DNA of 5,864 nt from Gemmatimonadota bacterium (GTDB taxonomy: Bacteria > Gemmatimonadota > Gemmatimonadetes > Longimicrobiales > Gaopeijiaceae), in the NCBI GenBank assembly GCA_012959595.1, contig DUCW01000039.1, positions 1 through 5,864 of the forward strand, given 5' to 3'. The notes under the pieces are model-generated. The model made no database searches, was not told where the DNA came from, and was given only the letters and a program-made list of their open reading frames with translations. The translations under genes were made by a program, and so were the position numbers. Position 1 is the stretch's first letter; each line of letters starts with the position of its first letter. This document shows positions 1 to 5,348 of this stretch, piece after piece.

Positions 1-643
1 AGACCCCATAGCCAACGAATTGACAATTGACCAAGATATCATGGTGCTTGCAAATCCCGAGATATCAGGACTTCCCAACTGGGTGATTGCGTTGGTAGCT
101 GCAGGTGCTTTGGCTGCTGCACTGTCTACAGCTGCTGGACTCCTGATGGTAGTATCGGCGGCGGTGAGTCATGACCTTCTGAAAAAAGCTCTCCTTCCAG
201 AGATCACTGAGAGAGGAGAACTGATCGCCGCTCGGGTAAGTGCAGGATTAGCTGTAGCGGTAGCTGGTTATCTCGGAATTAATCCGCCTGGATTCGTCGC
301 CGAAGTTGTTGCATTCGCTTTCGGTCTGGCCGCCGCTTCATTCTTCCCAGCTATCATCTTAGGTATTTTTTCGAAAAGAATGAATCGATATGGTGCTGTA
401 TTGGGAATGATCGTAGGAATTACCTTCACTGCTAGCTATATCATCTACTTTAAGTTCATCAATCCTTCACTGAATACGGAAACTCACTGGTGGTTTGGTA
501 TCTCGCCTGAAGGAATCGGTACGTTGGGAATGCTCCTAAATTTGATTGTTGCTACTACAGTATCCCATTTTACCCCTGCTCCACCAGAGAGAGTCGTAGC
601 ACTAGTCGACCACATGCGAATGCCAAGTGATCCAGGAGAGTAG
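1..643 (+). CDS. Sodium:solute symporter, VC_2705/acetate-type, C-terminal fragment
   Basis: This is the C-terminal part of an SSS-family secondary transporter that imports a small carboxylate, probably acetate-like, using the sodium gradient across the inner membrane. The frame is open to the left edge (codons from base 2), so the TTG at 20 is not a real start and the N-terminal portion lies outside. About 213 residues are visible, against roughly 570-590 for full-length members. Hydrophobic segments lie near fragment residues 25-55, 75-92, 96-117, 122-146 and 163-184. The run ALSTAAGLLMVVSAAVSHDL and the later GINPPGFVAEVVAFAFGLAA, FFPAII and WWFGISPEGIGT are typical of the large 'VC_2705' symporter group, as is the tail with PAPPERV followed by a short Pro/Gly-rich end. 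The gene ends at TAG 641-643. About 79 bp with no clear terminator separates it from the next gene. Family assignment is firm; the substrate is inferred. Confidence 0.93.
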   Translation, partial: DPIANELTIDQDIMVLANPEISGLPNWVIALVAAGALAAALSTAAGLLMVVSAAVSHDLLKKALLPEITERGELIAARVSAGLAVAVAGYLGINPPGFVAEVVAFAFGLAAASFFPAIILGIFSKRMNRYGAVLGMIVGITFTASYIIYFKFINPSLNTETHWWFGISPEGIGTLGMLLNLIVATTVSHFTPAPPERVVALVDHMRMPSDPGE

Positions 644-659
644 GGCTCAATACATACAC

Positions 660-688
660 TTGAACAAAAAGAATCCATGAAAAATTAT
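660..688 (+). promoter_or_regulatory. Possible sigma-70-like promoter upstream of the DUF1326 gene
   Basis: TTGAAC at 660-665 is followed after 17 bp by AATTAT at 683-688. Each box matches the consensus at four of six positions. Transcription would begin near 695 and leave a leader of about 30 nt before the ATG at 723. It is the best candidate in the 79-bp gap after the symporter, but AT-rich DNA gives such matches by chance. Read-through from the symporter is equally possible. Confidence 0.25.
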
Positions 689-722
689 TCCACTGCTTTC
701 TGTGAAGACTGGACACCTCAAT

Positions 723-1352
723 ATGGTCAAATCTGATCTGCACAAACCTCCTTGGTCAGCTACAGGATTACTCATCGAAAATTGTAACTGTGATGGCGTA
801 TGTCCTGGGCACATTCATTTCTCAAATGAATGTTCCCATGACCGTTGTATCGGATACTGGGCAATACAGATCCATTCTGGATTCTTTGGAGAAGTTGATT
901 TATCGGAACTGCAATGTGTTGTAGCTTTTGACTCTCCACAGAGAATGATTTCTGGGAAATGGACGGAAGTGATTATAGTTGACAAAAAGGCTTCTCAGGA
1001 GCAACTCTTTGCGCTTGAGAGTATCCTTAACGGATCGGCTGGGGGACCTTGGGAGGTCCTTGACCAGTTCGTAGAAGAGAGGCTCCCAACAAAACAACTC
1101 TCCATTGAAATACTGCAAGAAGGAAACTCGAGAACACTTAAGATAGACAGCGTAATGGAAAGCACCGTCACACCACTGACCGGAACCGATAAAGATGTTC
1201 CCGTTACAATTGAGAATATGTTCAACCAAATTCACGGTTCATCACAGATCGTTGCTCGTGGAGAGACCAACTACACTGACGGTGTCATTACAATCGACAC
1301 CAGTGAGACACACGCACTCATTAGCAAATTCAGCTGGGAAATAGCTCATTGA
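723..1352 (+). CDS. DUF1326 family cysteine-rich protein
   Basis: This is a 209-residue soluble protein of the DUF1326 family, whose function is not established. The N-terminus shows the hallmark Trp then Gly (W11, G15), followed by IENCNCDGVCPGH with C21, C23 and C27, then C37-x4-C42 and GYWAIQIHSGFFGEVDLSEL. Many members read CPC where this one reads C27-P-G, so one family cysteine is replaced, while C37 and C42 supply further thiols. The cysteine layout suggests metal or thiol chemistry, which is inference. I chose ATG 723 because it places the conserved Trp about 10 residues in, as in relatives. An in-frame GTG at 702 would add seven residues, and neither has a good ribosome binding site. 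No signal peptide is seen, so it is probably cytoplasmic. It is followed by a DUF2182 membrane protein, its usual genomic neighbour. Confidence 0.85.
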   Translation: MVKSDLHKPPWSATGLLIENCNCDGVCPGHIHFSNECSHDRCIGYWAIQIHSGFFGEVDLSELQCVVAFDSPQRMISGKWTEVIIVDKKASQEQLFALESILNGSAGGPWEVLDQFVEERLPTKQLSIEILQEGNSRTLKIDSVMESTVTPLTGTDKDVPVTIENMFNQIHGSSQIVARGETNYTDGVITIDTSETHALISKFSWEIAH

Positions 1353-1360
1353 TGAGCTAT
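1341..1360. repeat. Perfect 9-bp inverted repeat over the DUF1326 stop codon
   Basis: ATAGCTCAT at 1341-1349 is the exact reverse complement of ATGAGCTAT at 1352-1360, with two bases between. As RNA it would fold as an 8-bp stem with a TTGA loop. The DUF1326 stop TGA (1350-1352) lies in the loop and first stem base, and an out-of-frame ATG (1352-1354) lies at the foot of the right arm. No T-run follows, so it does not look like an intrinsic terminator. It might affect translational coupling, mRNA stability or readthrough into the DUF2182 gene; the role is inferred. Confidence 0.55.
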
Positions 1361-1379
1361 TCGTCCCTCACGACTTTCA

Positions 1380-1982
1380 TTGCTGATTGAATTCCTGGCT
1401 TGGATGACCATGATGTTAGCTATGATGATTCCATCCGCCTACCCCTGGATAGCCACCTTTTCTTCTATGTCAAAACCAAAGAATAACGGTTTAATAAGAC
1501 AGACATGGGTCCTTCTCTTTATACTAGGTTATGTGGCGGTCTGGTCGGGATTCAGTCTCTCTCTAATGTTCTCACATTTCCAGTTAGATAACTTTCTATT
1601 AGGAGTATCAACAGACGGAATAAAACCCACTTCTTGGACTACCCCATGGATTTTAATCGGTGTTGGTACCTACCAATTGACACCTATCAAGAATGCTTGC
1701 CTGAAACATTGTAGGACTCCACTGCATTATTTCCTTACGCAATGGAAAAATGGACCTCGCGGGGCATTCGTAATGGGAATGTACCACGGTGCATTCTGCT
1801 TGGGGTGTTGTTGGGCTTTGATGTTAGCGATGTTCTCATTAGGGCTTATGAGCCTTGTGTGGATGATCCTATTTACACTGATTGTCAGTATCGAAAATCT
1901 TCTACCCCAAGGAGAATTTTTCGCAAAATTAGTGGGTGTTGGAATGGCGACCTGGGGTATGACATTAATTTTGGGATCCTGA
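1380..1982 (+). CDS. DUF2182 polytopic membrane protein, short N-terminus
   Basis: This 200-residue integral membrane protein belongs to DUF2182, predicted metal-binding membrane proteins of unknown function. Family motifs seen in order are W8-M-x-M-M-L-A-M-M-I-P-S near the start, then YQLTPIKNACLKHCRTP (residues 98-114, with C107 and C111), then H136-G-A-F-C140-L-G-C143-C144-W, and E172. Hydrophobic segments cover about 5-28, 42-66, 89-99, 130-153, 155-172 and 183-199. TTG 1380 is the most upstream usable start after the in-frame TGA at 1353-1355. No ribosome binding site precedes it, and ATG 1404 is an alternative that would shorten the first membrane segment. Many relatives carry an extra N-terminal membrane helix (about 50 residues), which is absent here. 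The stop TGA (1980-1982) overlaps the next ATG by one base, so translation with the ABC exporter is very likely coupled. Family call firm; exact start uncertain. Confidence 0.85.
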   Translation: MLIEFLAWMTMMLAMMIPSAYPWIATFSSMSKPKNNGLIRQTWVLLFILGYVAVWSGFSLSLMFSHFQLDNFLLGVSTDGIKPTSWTTPWILIGVGTYQLTPIKNACLKHCRTPLHYFLTQWKNGPRGAFVMGMYHGAFCLGCCWALMLAMFSLGLMSLVWMILFTLIVSIENLLPQGEFFAKLVGVGMATWGMTLILGS

Positions 1983-3730
1983 TGAAAAAAAACAGAAAAC
2001 TTACGGGCGGTAGCTTCCGCAACGCTTTTAGAGAAATCATGTGGCCTAGAAGAAAATTGATATCTCTAGGTTTGATACTGATCCTTCTAAATCGGCTTAG
2101 TGGTCTAGTACTCCCTGCTTCATCCAAGTACCTGATCGATCAAGTGCTGGGACAAAGTGACTTTAACCTTTTAGTTAAGTTACTGATTCTTCTGGCCATC
2201 AGTATAGCTATCCAAGCAGGTAGCAATTTCTTGCTTACTCTTCTACTAAGCGTCGAGGCACAACATCTGATCGCACATCTTCGTGCTCAGGTCCAAAAAC
2301 ATGTACTTACCCTTCCAGTCCGAACCTTCGATGATACTAAGACAGGGATCCTAGTATCTCGTATAATGGACGATGTAGAAGGAGTGCGAAATTTGGTCGG
2401 AACAGGATTGGTACAGCTGATTGGCGGTGTTATCACCGCAATCGTTGCCTTCGGATTCCTCATACAAATCAACTTGACGATGACCGTTCTTGCCATGTTT
2501 CCTTTGGTCCTTTTTGCACTGATTTCAATCAAAGCTTTTCAAAAACTTCGGCCTGCATTTCGGGAAAGGGGTAAAATCCGAGCTGAAGTCACCGGAAGAC
2601 TCACAGAATCACTGGGTGGAATACGCATCATCAAGGGGTTCCATGCTCTGGAAAAAGAAGGAGAAATTTTTGAAGACGGCGTCCTCCGAGTATTCGAAAA
2701 TGTCAAGACAACATTGACCACGTCCAGTGCAGTCAGCAGTCTGGGTACCTTCTTGGCTGGATTGGCGAGCGTAATGATAATGGGGTATGGAGGAAGACTG
2801 ATTTTACTGGACTCCCTAACATTGGGCGAACTGTTTTCTTTTACTCTTTTCTTGGGATTCCTGATTGTTCCCATTGCCCAAATGGCTAACATAGGAACCC
2901 AAATGACTGAAGCCTTCGCTGGTCTGGACAGGACTGCTGATCTTCTCTCTTGGCCTTCTGAAGATGACGACAAAAACCGCACTATAACCATGCCTTTAAT
3001 AGAAGGTCGGGTAAGTTTCGAAGATGTTACTTTTTCCTACGAGAAAGATCAGTCAGTGCTGAGGGATATAACCTTTCAAGCAGAACCAGGCACCGTAATT
3101 GCCCTAGTAGGAAGCTCTGGATCTGGAAAATCTACCCTGGCTAGTCTGGCCGCTTCATTTTTGACCCCTGATAGCGGTAGGATTCTTATCGACGGTCAAG
3201 ATCTGGCTAGCATTAGACTCTCCACCTACCGAACGCAATTAGGTTTGGTATTACAAGATGATTTCCTGTTCGAAGGAACAATCCGTGAAAACCTGCTATT
3301 TGCCAAACCGAACGCTTCCGAAGCTGCAGTGCTCCTGGCTGCTGACCAGGCACACGTCACAGACTTCACTAAAGATTTTCCCAATGGCTTGGACACACTG
3401 ATTGGAGAAAGAGGAGTCAAGCTTTCAGGTGGCCAACGTCAAAGAGTCACTATCGCCAGAGCGATTCTTTCTAATCCCCGCATTTTACTCCTGGATGAAG
3501 CAACCTCAAGTCTAGACACGGAAAGTGAGTACTTGATTCAACAGAGCCTTTCCCACCTGTTACAAAATCGAACGACTTTCGTGATCGCACATAGATTATC
3601 AACTATTCAGCGAGCTGATTTGATCCTAGTAATTGAAAACGGTGAAATAGTCGAGCGAGGAAACCATGAAGATCTGATAAACCGTAAAGGACGCTACCAC
3701 GAATTGTACACGATCCAAGCTAGGATCTAG
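1982..3730 (+). CDS. ABC exporter, ABCB/MsbA-like half-transporter (fused TMD-NBD)
   Basis: This 582-residue protein fuses a six-helix membrane domain to an ATPase domain, the usual length for bacterial homodimeric exporters. Membrane segments lie near 26-48, 64-90, 140-162, 165-188, 248-272 and 280-303. A coupling region FDDTKTGILVSRIMDDVEGV lies at 116-135. The nucleotide-binding domain is intact: A-loop Y353, Walker A GSSGSGKST at 377-385 (K383), Q-loop Q425, signature LSGGQ at 481-485, Walker B ILLLDE with D505 and catalytic E506, D-loop SSLD at 509-512 and switch H537. It should therefore hydrolyse ATP and export a hydrophobic or peptide-like substrate from the inner membrane. The substrate cannot be read from sequence, and no peptidase C39 domain is present. 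The frame stays open upstream to 1742, but ATG 1982 is the start: it overlaps the DUF2182 stop, GGGA lies a few bases before it, and homology begins after it. It ends 15 bp from the convergent SDR stop. Confidence 0.94.
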   Translation: MKKNRKLTGGSFRNAFREIMWPRRKLISLGLILILLNRLSGLVLPASSKYLIDQVLGQSDFNLLVKLLILLAISIAIQAGSNFLLTLLLSVEAQHLIAHLRAQVQKHVLTLPVRTFDDTKTGILVSRIMDDVEGVRNLVGTGLVQLIGGVITAIVAFGFLIQINLTMTVLAMFPLVLFALISIKAFQKLRPAFRERGKIRAEVTGRLTESLGGIRIIKGFHALEKEGEIFEDGVLRVFENVKTTLTTSSAVSSLGTFLAGLASVMIMGYGGRLILLDSLTLGELFSFTLFLGFLIVPIAQMANIGTQMTEAFAGLDRTADLLSWPSEDDDKNRTITMPLIEGRVSFEDVTFSYEKDQSVLRDITFQAEPGTVIALVGSSGSGKSTLASLAASFLTPDSGRILIDGQDLASIRLSTYRTQLGLVLQDDFLFEGTIRENLLFAKPNASEAAVLLAADQAHVTDFTKDFPNGLDTLIGERGVKLSGGQRQRVTIARAILSNPRILLLDEATSSLDTESEYLIQQSLSHLLQNRTTFVIAHRLSTIQRADLILVIENGEIVERGNHEDLINRKGRYHELYTIQARI

Positions 3731-3745
3731 ATACCTACAAGCCAG

Positions 3746-4585
3746 TTATTTCGAAGGAATCTTATTGATCCACTCTCTATCTGTTAGTAGTTTGCGCTCA
3801 TCCAGAGCACGCTGTGCACCGGATCCCACTACATATCGGAATTTGTGGGAAGAATCATTCACGGCGTTCAAAATACAATCTGCCACTGCTTTGGGTGAAT
3901 CTGCGGTCTGTTGTGCTTCCTTATACATGCTGACCAGTTGGCTGAGATGTTCCACATAGGGTGTATTTCCTAAAATAATCGAATCTACTTTTCCAAGAAT
4001 GGCCGTAGATATAAAACCCGGCTCTATTAGAATCACCCTAACACCAAACTGATTTATTTCTATGGCCAAAGACTCAGTGATTGCCTCCAGTGCGTGTTTG
4101 CTTGCAGCATAAATACCGTGACCAGCAGTTACGAGCCGTCCCGCTACTGAACTTACGTTCACCACTGTCCCGTCTCCTCGTTCTCGCATTCCTAATATTA
4201 CTTCCTGAGTCACCCTGAGTGCTCCAAACACATTAGTCTCGAACACAGCCTTTGCTTCCTCCATATCAATTTCTTCAACACTACTAATACTGGATATTCC
4301 AGCATTATTTATAAGTACGTCAATCCTGCCACATTCTTCCTCAACCTGCGTAACCGCCGTCCTTACCGAGAGGCCATCGTCCACGTCTAAAGCGAGCATT
4401 TTGTGACCCCCATCTGCCTTAAGTGCCGCTTTCAATGTTTCGCTCACCCCAACCAGGTTCCGCATAGTAGCAACCACTCGATATCCTTCCTGGGAAAAAC
4501 GAATCGCGGTTGCCTCACCAATTCCACTACTACAACCAGTTATGAGAACCACCGGGACATCGTCATCAGCCAAAAAAGAAGTCAA
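3746..4585 (-). CDS. Short-chain dehydrogenase/reductase, 17beta-HSD-like classical SDR
   Basis: This 279-residue cytoplasmic oxidoreductase has a Rossmann fold and should reduce a carbonyl or oxidise an alcohol with NAD(P)(H). Motifs in order are the cofactor loop TGCSSGIG at 16-23, D67 in LALDVDD, NNAG at 93-96, catalytic N118, S146 (NVSSVAG), Y159 and K163 (YAASK), and EPG at 188-190. TGCSSGIG followed by VVATMRN, with an Arg after the second strand, fits the 17beta-HSD/retinol-dehydrogenase-like branch and suggests NADP(H) preference (inference). The substrate is unknown. It starts at TTG (4585-4583), one base after the msrA stop. A GGAG at 4596-4593, seven bases upstream and inside the end of msrA, supports this start and indicates translational coupling. 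All catalytic residues are present, so the gene looks functional. It is convergent with the ABC exporter. Confidence 0.93.
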   Translation of the reverse strand: MTSFLADDDVPVVLITGCSSGIGEATAIRFSQEGYRVVATMRNLVGVSETLKAALKADGGHKMLALDVDDGLSVRTAVTQVEEECGRIDVLINNAGISSISSVEEIDMEEAKAVFETNVFGALRVTQEVILGMRERGDGTVVNVSSVAGRLVTAGHGIYAASKHALEAITESLAIEINQFGVRVILIEPGFISTAILGKVDSIILGNTPYVEHLSQLVSMYKEAQQTADSPKAVADCILNAVNDSSHKFRYVVGSGAQRALDERKLLTDREWINKIPSK

Positions 4586-4586
4586 A

Positions 4587-5153
4587 TTAATTCTCCAAGT
4601 CCTTCACCTTCAATTTTTCAGAGAATTTAGTGCGAAATTTGTTCACCTTCGGATTTATAACGATTTGACAATAAGGTTGTTCCTGATTGTCCCTAAAATA
4701 TTCTTGGTGATACTCCTCTGCTGGATAAAAAACTTCGAAATCAGCCACCTCAGTCACAATCGGGTCGTTCCATATCTTATCGGTTGTCAATCTGTTAATC
4801 ATGTCCCTGGCTATCTTCCTCTGTTCAAGATCATGGGTGAAGATTGCAGAGCGGTACTGAGTTCCTACATCACCACCCTGCCTGTTCAAAGTAGTCGGAT
4901 CATGTACCGAAAAGAAAATCTCCAAAAGATCGGCAAAAGTTATCAAATTAGAATCAAAACTAAGTTGCACTACTTCGGCGTGACCAGTTTTCCCAGAACA
5001 GAGTTCTTCATAGGTGGGATTCTCGGTGTGACCTCCGGAAGCACCTGGCCGCACTGAGCACACGCCTTCGAGAAGCTCAAGGATTGCCTCTAAACACCAG
5101 TAGCAGCCACCCCCGAGAGTTGCTGTTTCCTGTGAGTCTACTTCATTTGCCAT
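4587..5153 (-). CDS. msrA: Peptide-methionine (S)-S-oxide reductase MsrA
   Basis: This 188-residue enzyme reduces methionine-S-sulfoxide in proteins and as the free amino acid, using thioredoxin-type electrons, and so repairs oxidative damage in the cytoplasm. The active site GGGCYWC at 14-20 gives catalytic C17 and likely resolving C20. Most relatives have Phe where this one has Y18. Substrate-pocket and catalytic residues are present: NPTY (Y48), TGHAE (E60), and HDPTTLNRQGGDVGTQYRS at 84-102 (D95, Y100). The C-terminal YCQIVINPKV with C162 matches the GCFWC-type MsrA group. A usual Tyr in the GYxGG turn is replaced (RPGASGG, 36-41). ATG 5153-5151 is preceded by AGG five bases upstream. No MsrB domain is fused, and none is adjacent. 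It is the first gene of an operon with the SDR. No signal peptide is visible. Confidence 0.95.
   Translation of the reverse strand: MANEVDSQETATLGGGCYWCLEAILELLEGVCSVRPGASGGHTENPTYEELCSGKTGHAEVVQLSFDSNLITFADLLEIFFSVHDPTTLNRQGGDVGTQYRSAIFTHDLEQRKIARDMINRLTTDKIWNDPIVTEVADFEVFYPAEEYHQEYFRDNQEQPYCQIVINPKVNKFRTKFSEKLKVKDLEN
4593..4596 (-). promoter_or_regulatory. Ribosome binding site deciding the SDR TTG start
   Basis: On the minus strand GGAG lies within the last codons of msrA, seven bases before the TTG at 4585-4583. It is well placed, there is no in-frame ATG nearby, and homology begins about 13 residues later. Together these support the non-ATG start and coupling with msrA. Confidence 0.65.
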
Positions 5154-5246
5154 TATAACCTGACCCTCTCAACCTTAATGCTGTCCCATGCACTCTGCTA
5201 TTGATATCTGAGATGTTATAGCTGTATTCTAATTTCTCAGTTCCTT

Positions 5247-5272
5247 TGTAGCTATGCTACCTGGTAGCTACA
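5247..5272. repeat. Nested inverted repeats in the divergent promoter region
   Basis: TGTAGCTA at 5247-5254 is the exact reverse complement of TAGCTACA at 5265-5272. Between them GCTAC at 5256-5260 can also pair with GTAGC at 5248-5252 (3-nt loop) or with GTAGC at 5264-5268 (3-nt loop). GTAGCTAC at 5264-5271 is itself a palindrome. The layout is compatible with an operator for a dimeric regulator acting on both flanking genes, or with alternative RNA hairpins. No regulator gene is present in the window, so the role is inferred. Confidence 0.45.
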
Positions 5273-5334
5273 TCATACATACGACTATATTCGATGTTTA
5301 ACTAACTGCTCGAAATTCAAGGAAAGTTTGTCTA

Positions 5335-5339
5335 GGGAG
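5335..5339 (+). promoter_or_regulatory. Ribosome binding site of the S9 peptidase gene
   Basis: GGGAG lies nine bases before the ATG at 5349, a strong Shine-Dalgarno match at acceptable spacing. It supports this start even though the gene is incomplete at the right edge. Confidence 0.65.
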
Positions 5340-5348
5340 AAAACAAAC

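Larger units (their letters stand above)
5154..5348. promoter_or_regulatory. Divergent intergenic region between msrA and the S9 peptidase gene
   Basis: These 195 bp separate two divergently transcribed genes and should hold both promoters. For the plus-strand gene, TATATT at 5286-5291 is a possible -10 with only a weak -35 (TGGTAG at 5262-5267, 18 bp spacer) that falls inside the inverted repeats. For msrA on the minus strand, TATAAC (5220-5215) is a possible -10, again with no convincing -35. No small gene is seen. The promoter boxes are guesses; only the divergent arrangement is certain. Confidence 0.5.

Noticed and set aside
702..722. GTG start giving a seven-residue longer DUF1326 protein
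   Set aside because: The added residues precede the conserved start of the family and no ribosome binding site supports GTG. ATG 723 fits better, though the choice is not certain.
1742..1981. Eighty-codon in-frame extension upstream of the ABC exporter
   Set aside because: It lies within the DUF2182 gene in another frame, has no ABC-family similarity, and the TGATG overlap at 1980-1984 explains the true start.
1380..1982. Possible link to copper-binding bufferin RiPP systems through the similar name DUF2282
   Set aside because: The motifs here are those of DUF2182, a polytopic membrane protein, not the small DUF2282 precursor peptides. No MNIO enzyme or precursor peptide is present.
2539..2991. 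Minus-strand open frame of 150 codons within the ABC exporter
   Set aside because: It is antisense to the well-conserved membrane domain and low in recognisable features; a frame shadow.
3721..3737. Imperfect inverted repeat around ATCTAGAT at the end of the ABC gene, possible terminator
   Set aside because: The stem is short and bulged with no T-run on either strand. It is too weak to call, although a terminator would be expected between convergent genes.
4542..5057. Plus-strand open frame of 171 codons across msrA
   Set aside because: It is antisense to a clear msrA, has no recognisable domain, and is a shadow of the real gene.
5151..5160. TATAAT on the minus strand immediately before and into the msrA start
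   Set aside because: It overlaps the start codon, so a transcript from it would begin inside the gene. It is more likely chance next to the ribosome binding site.
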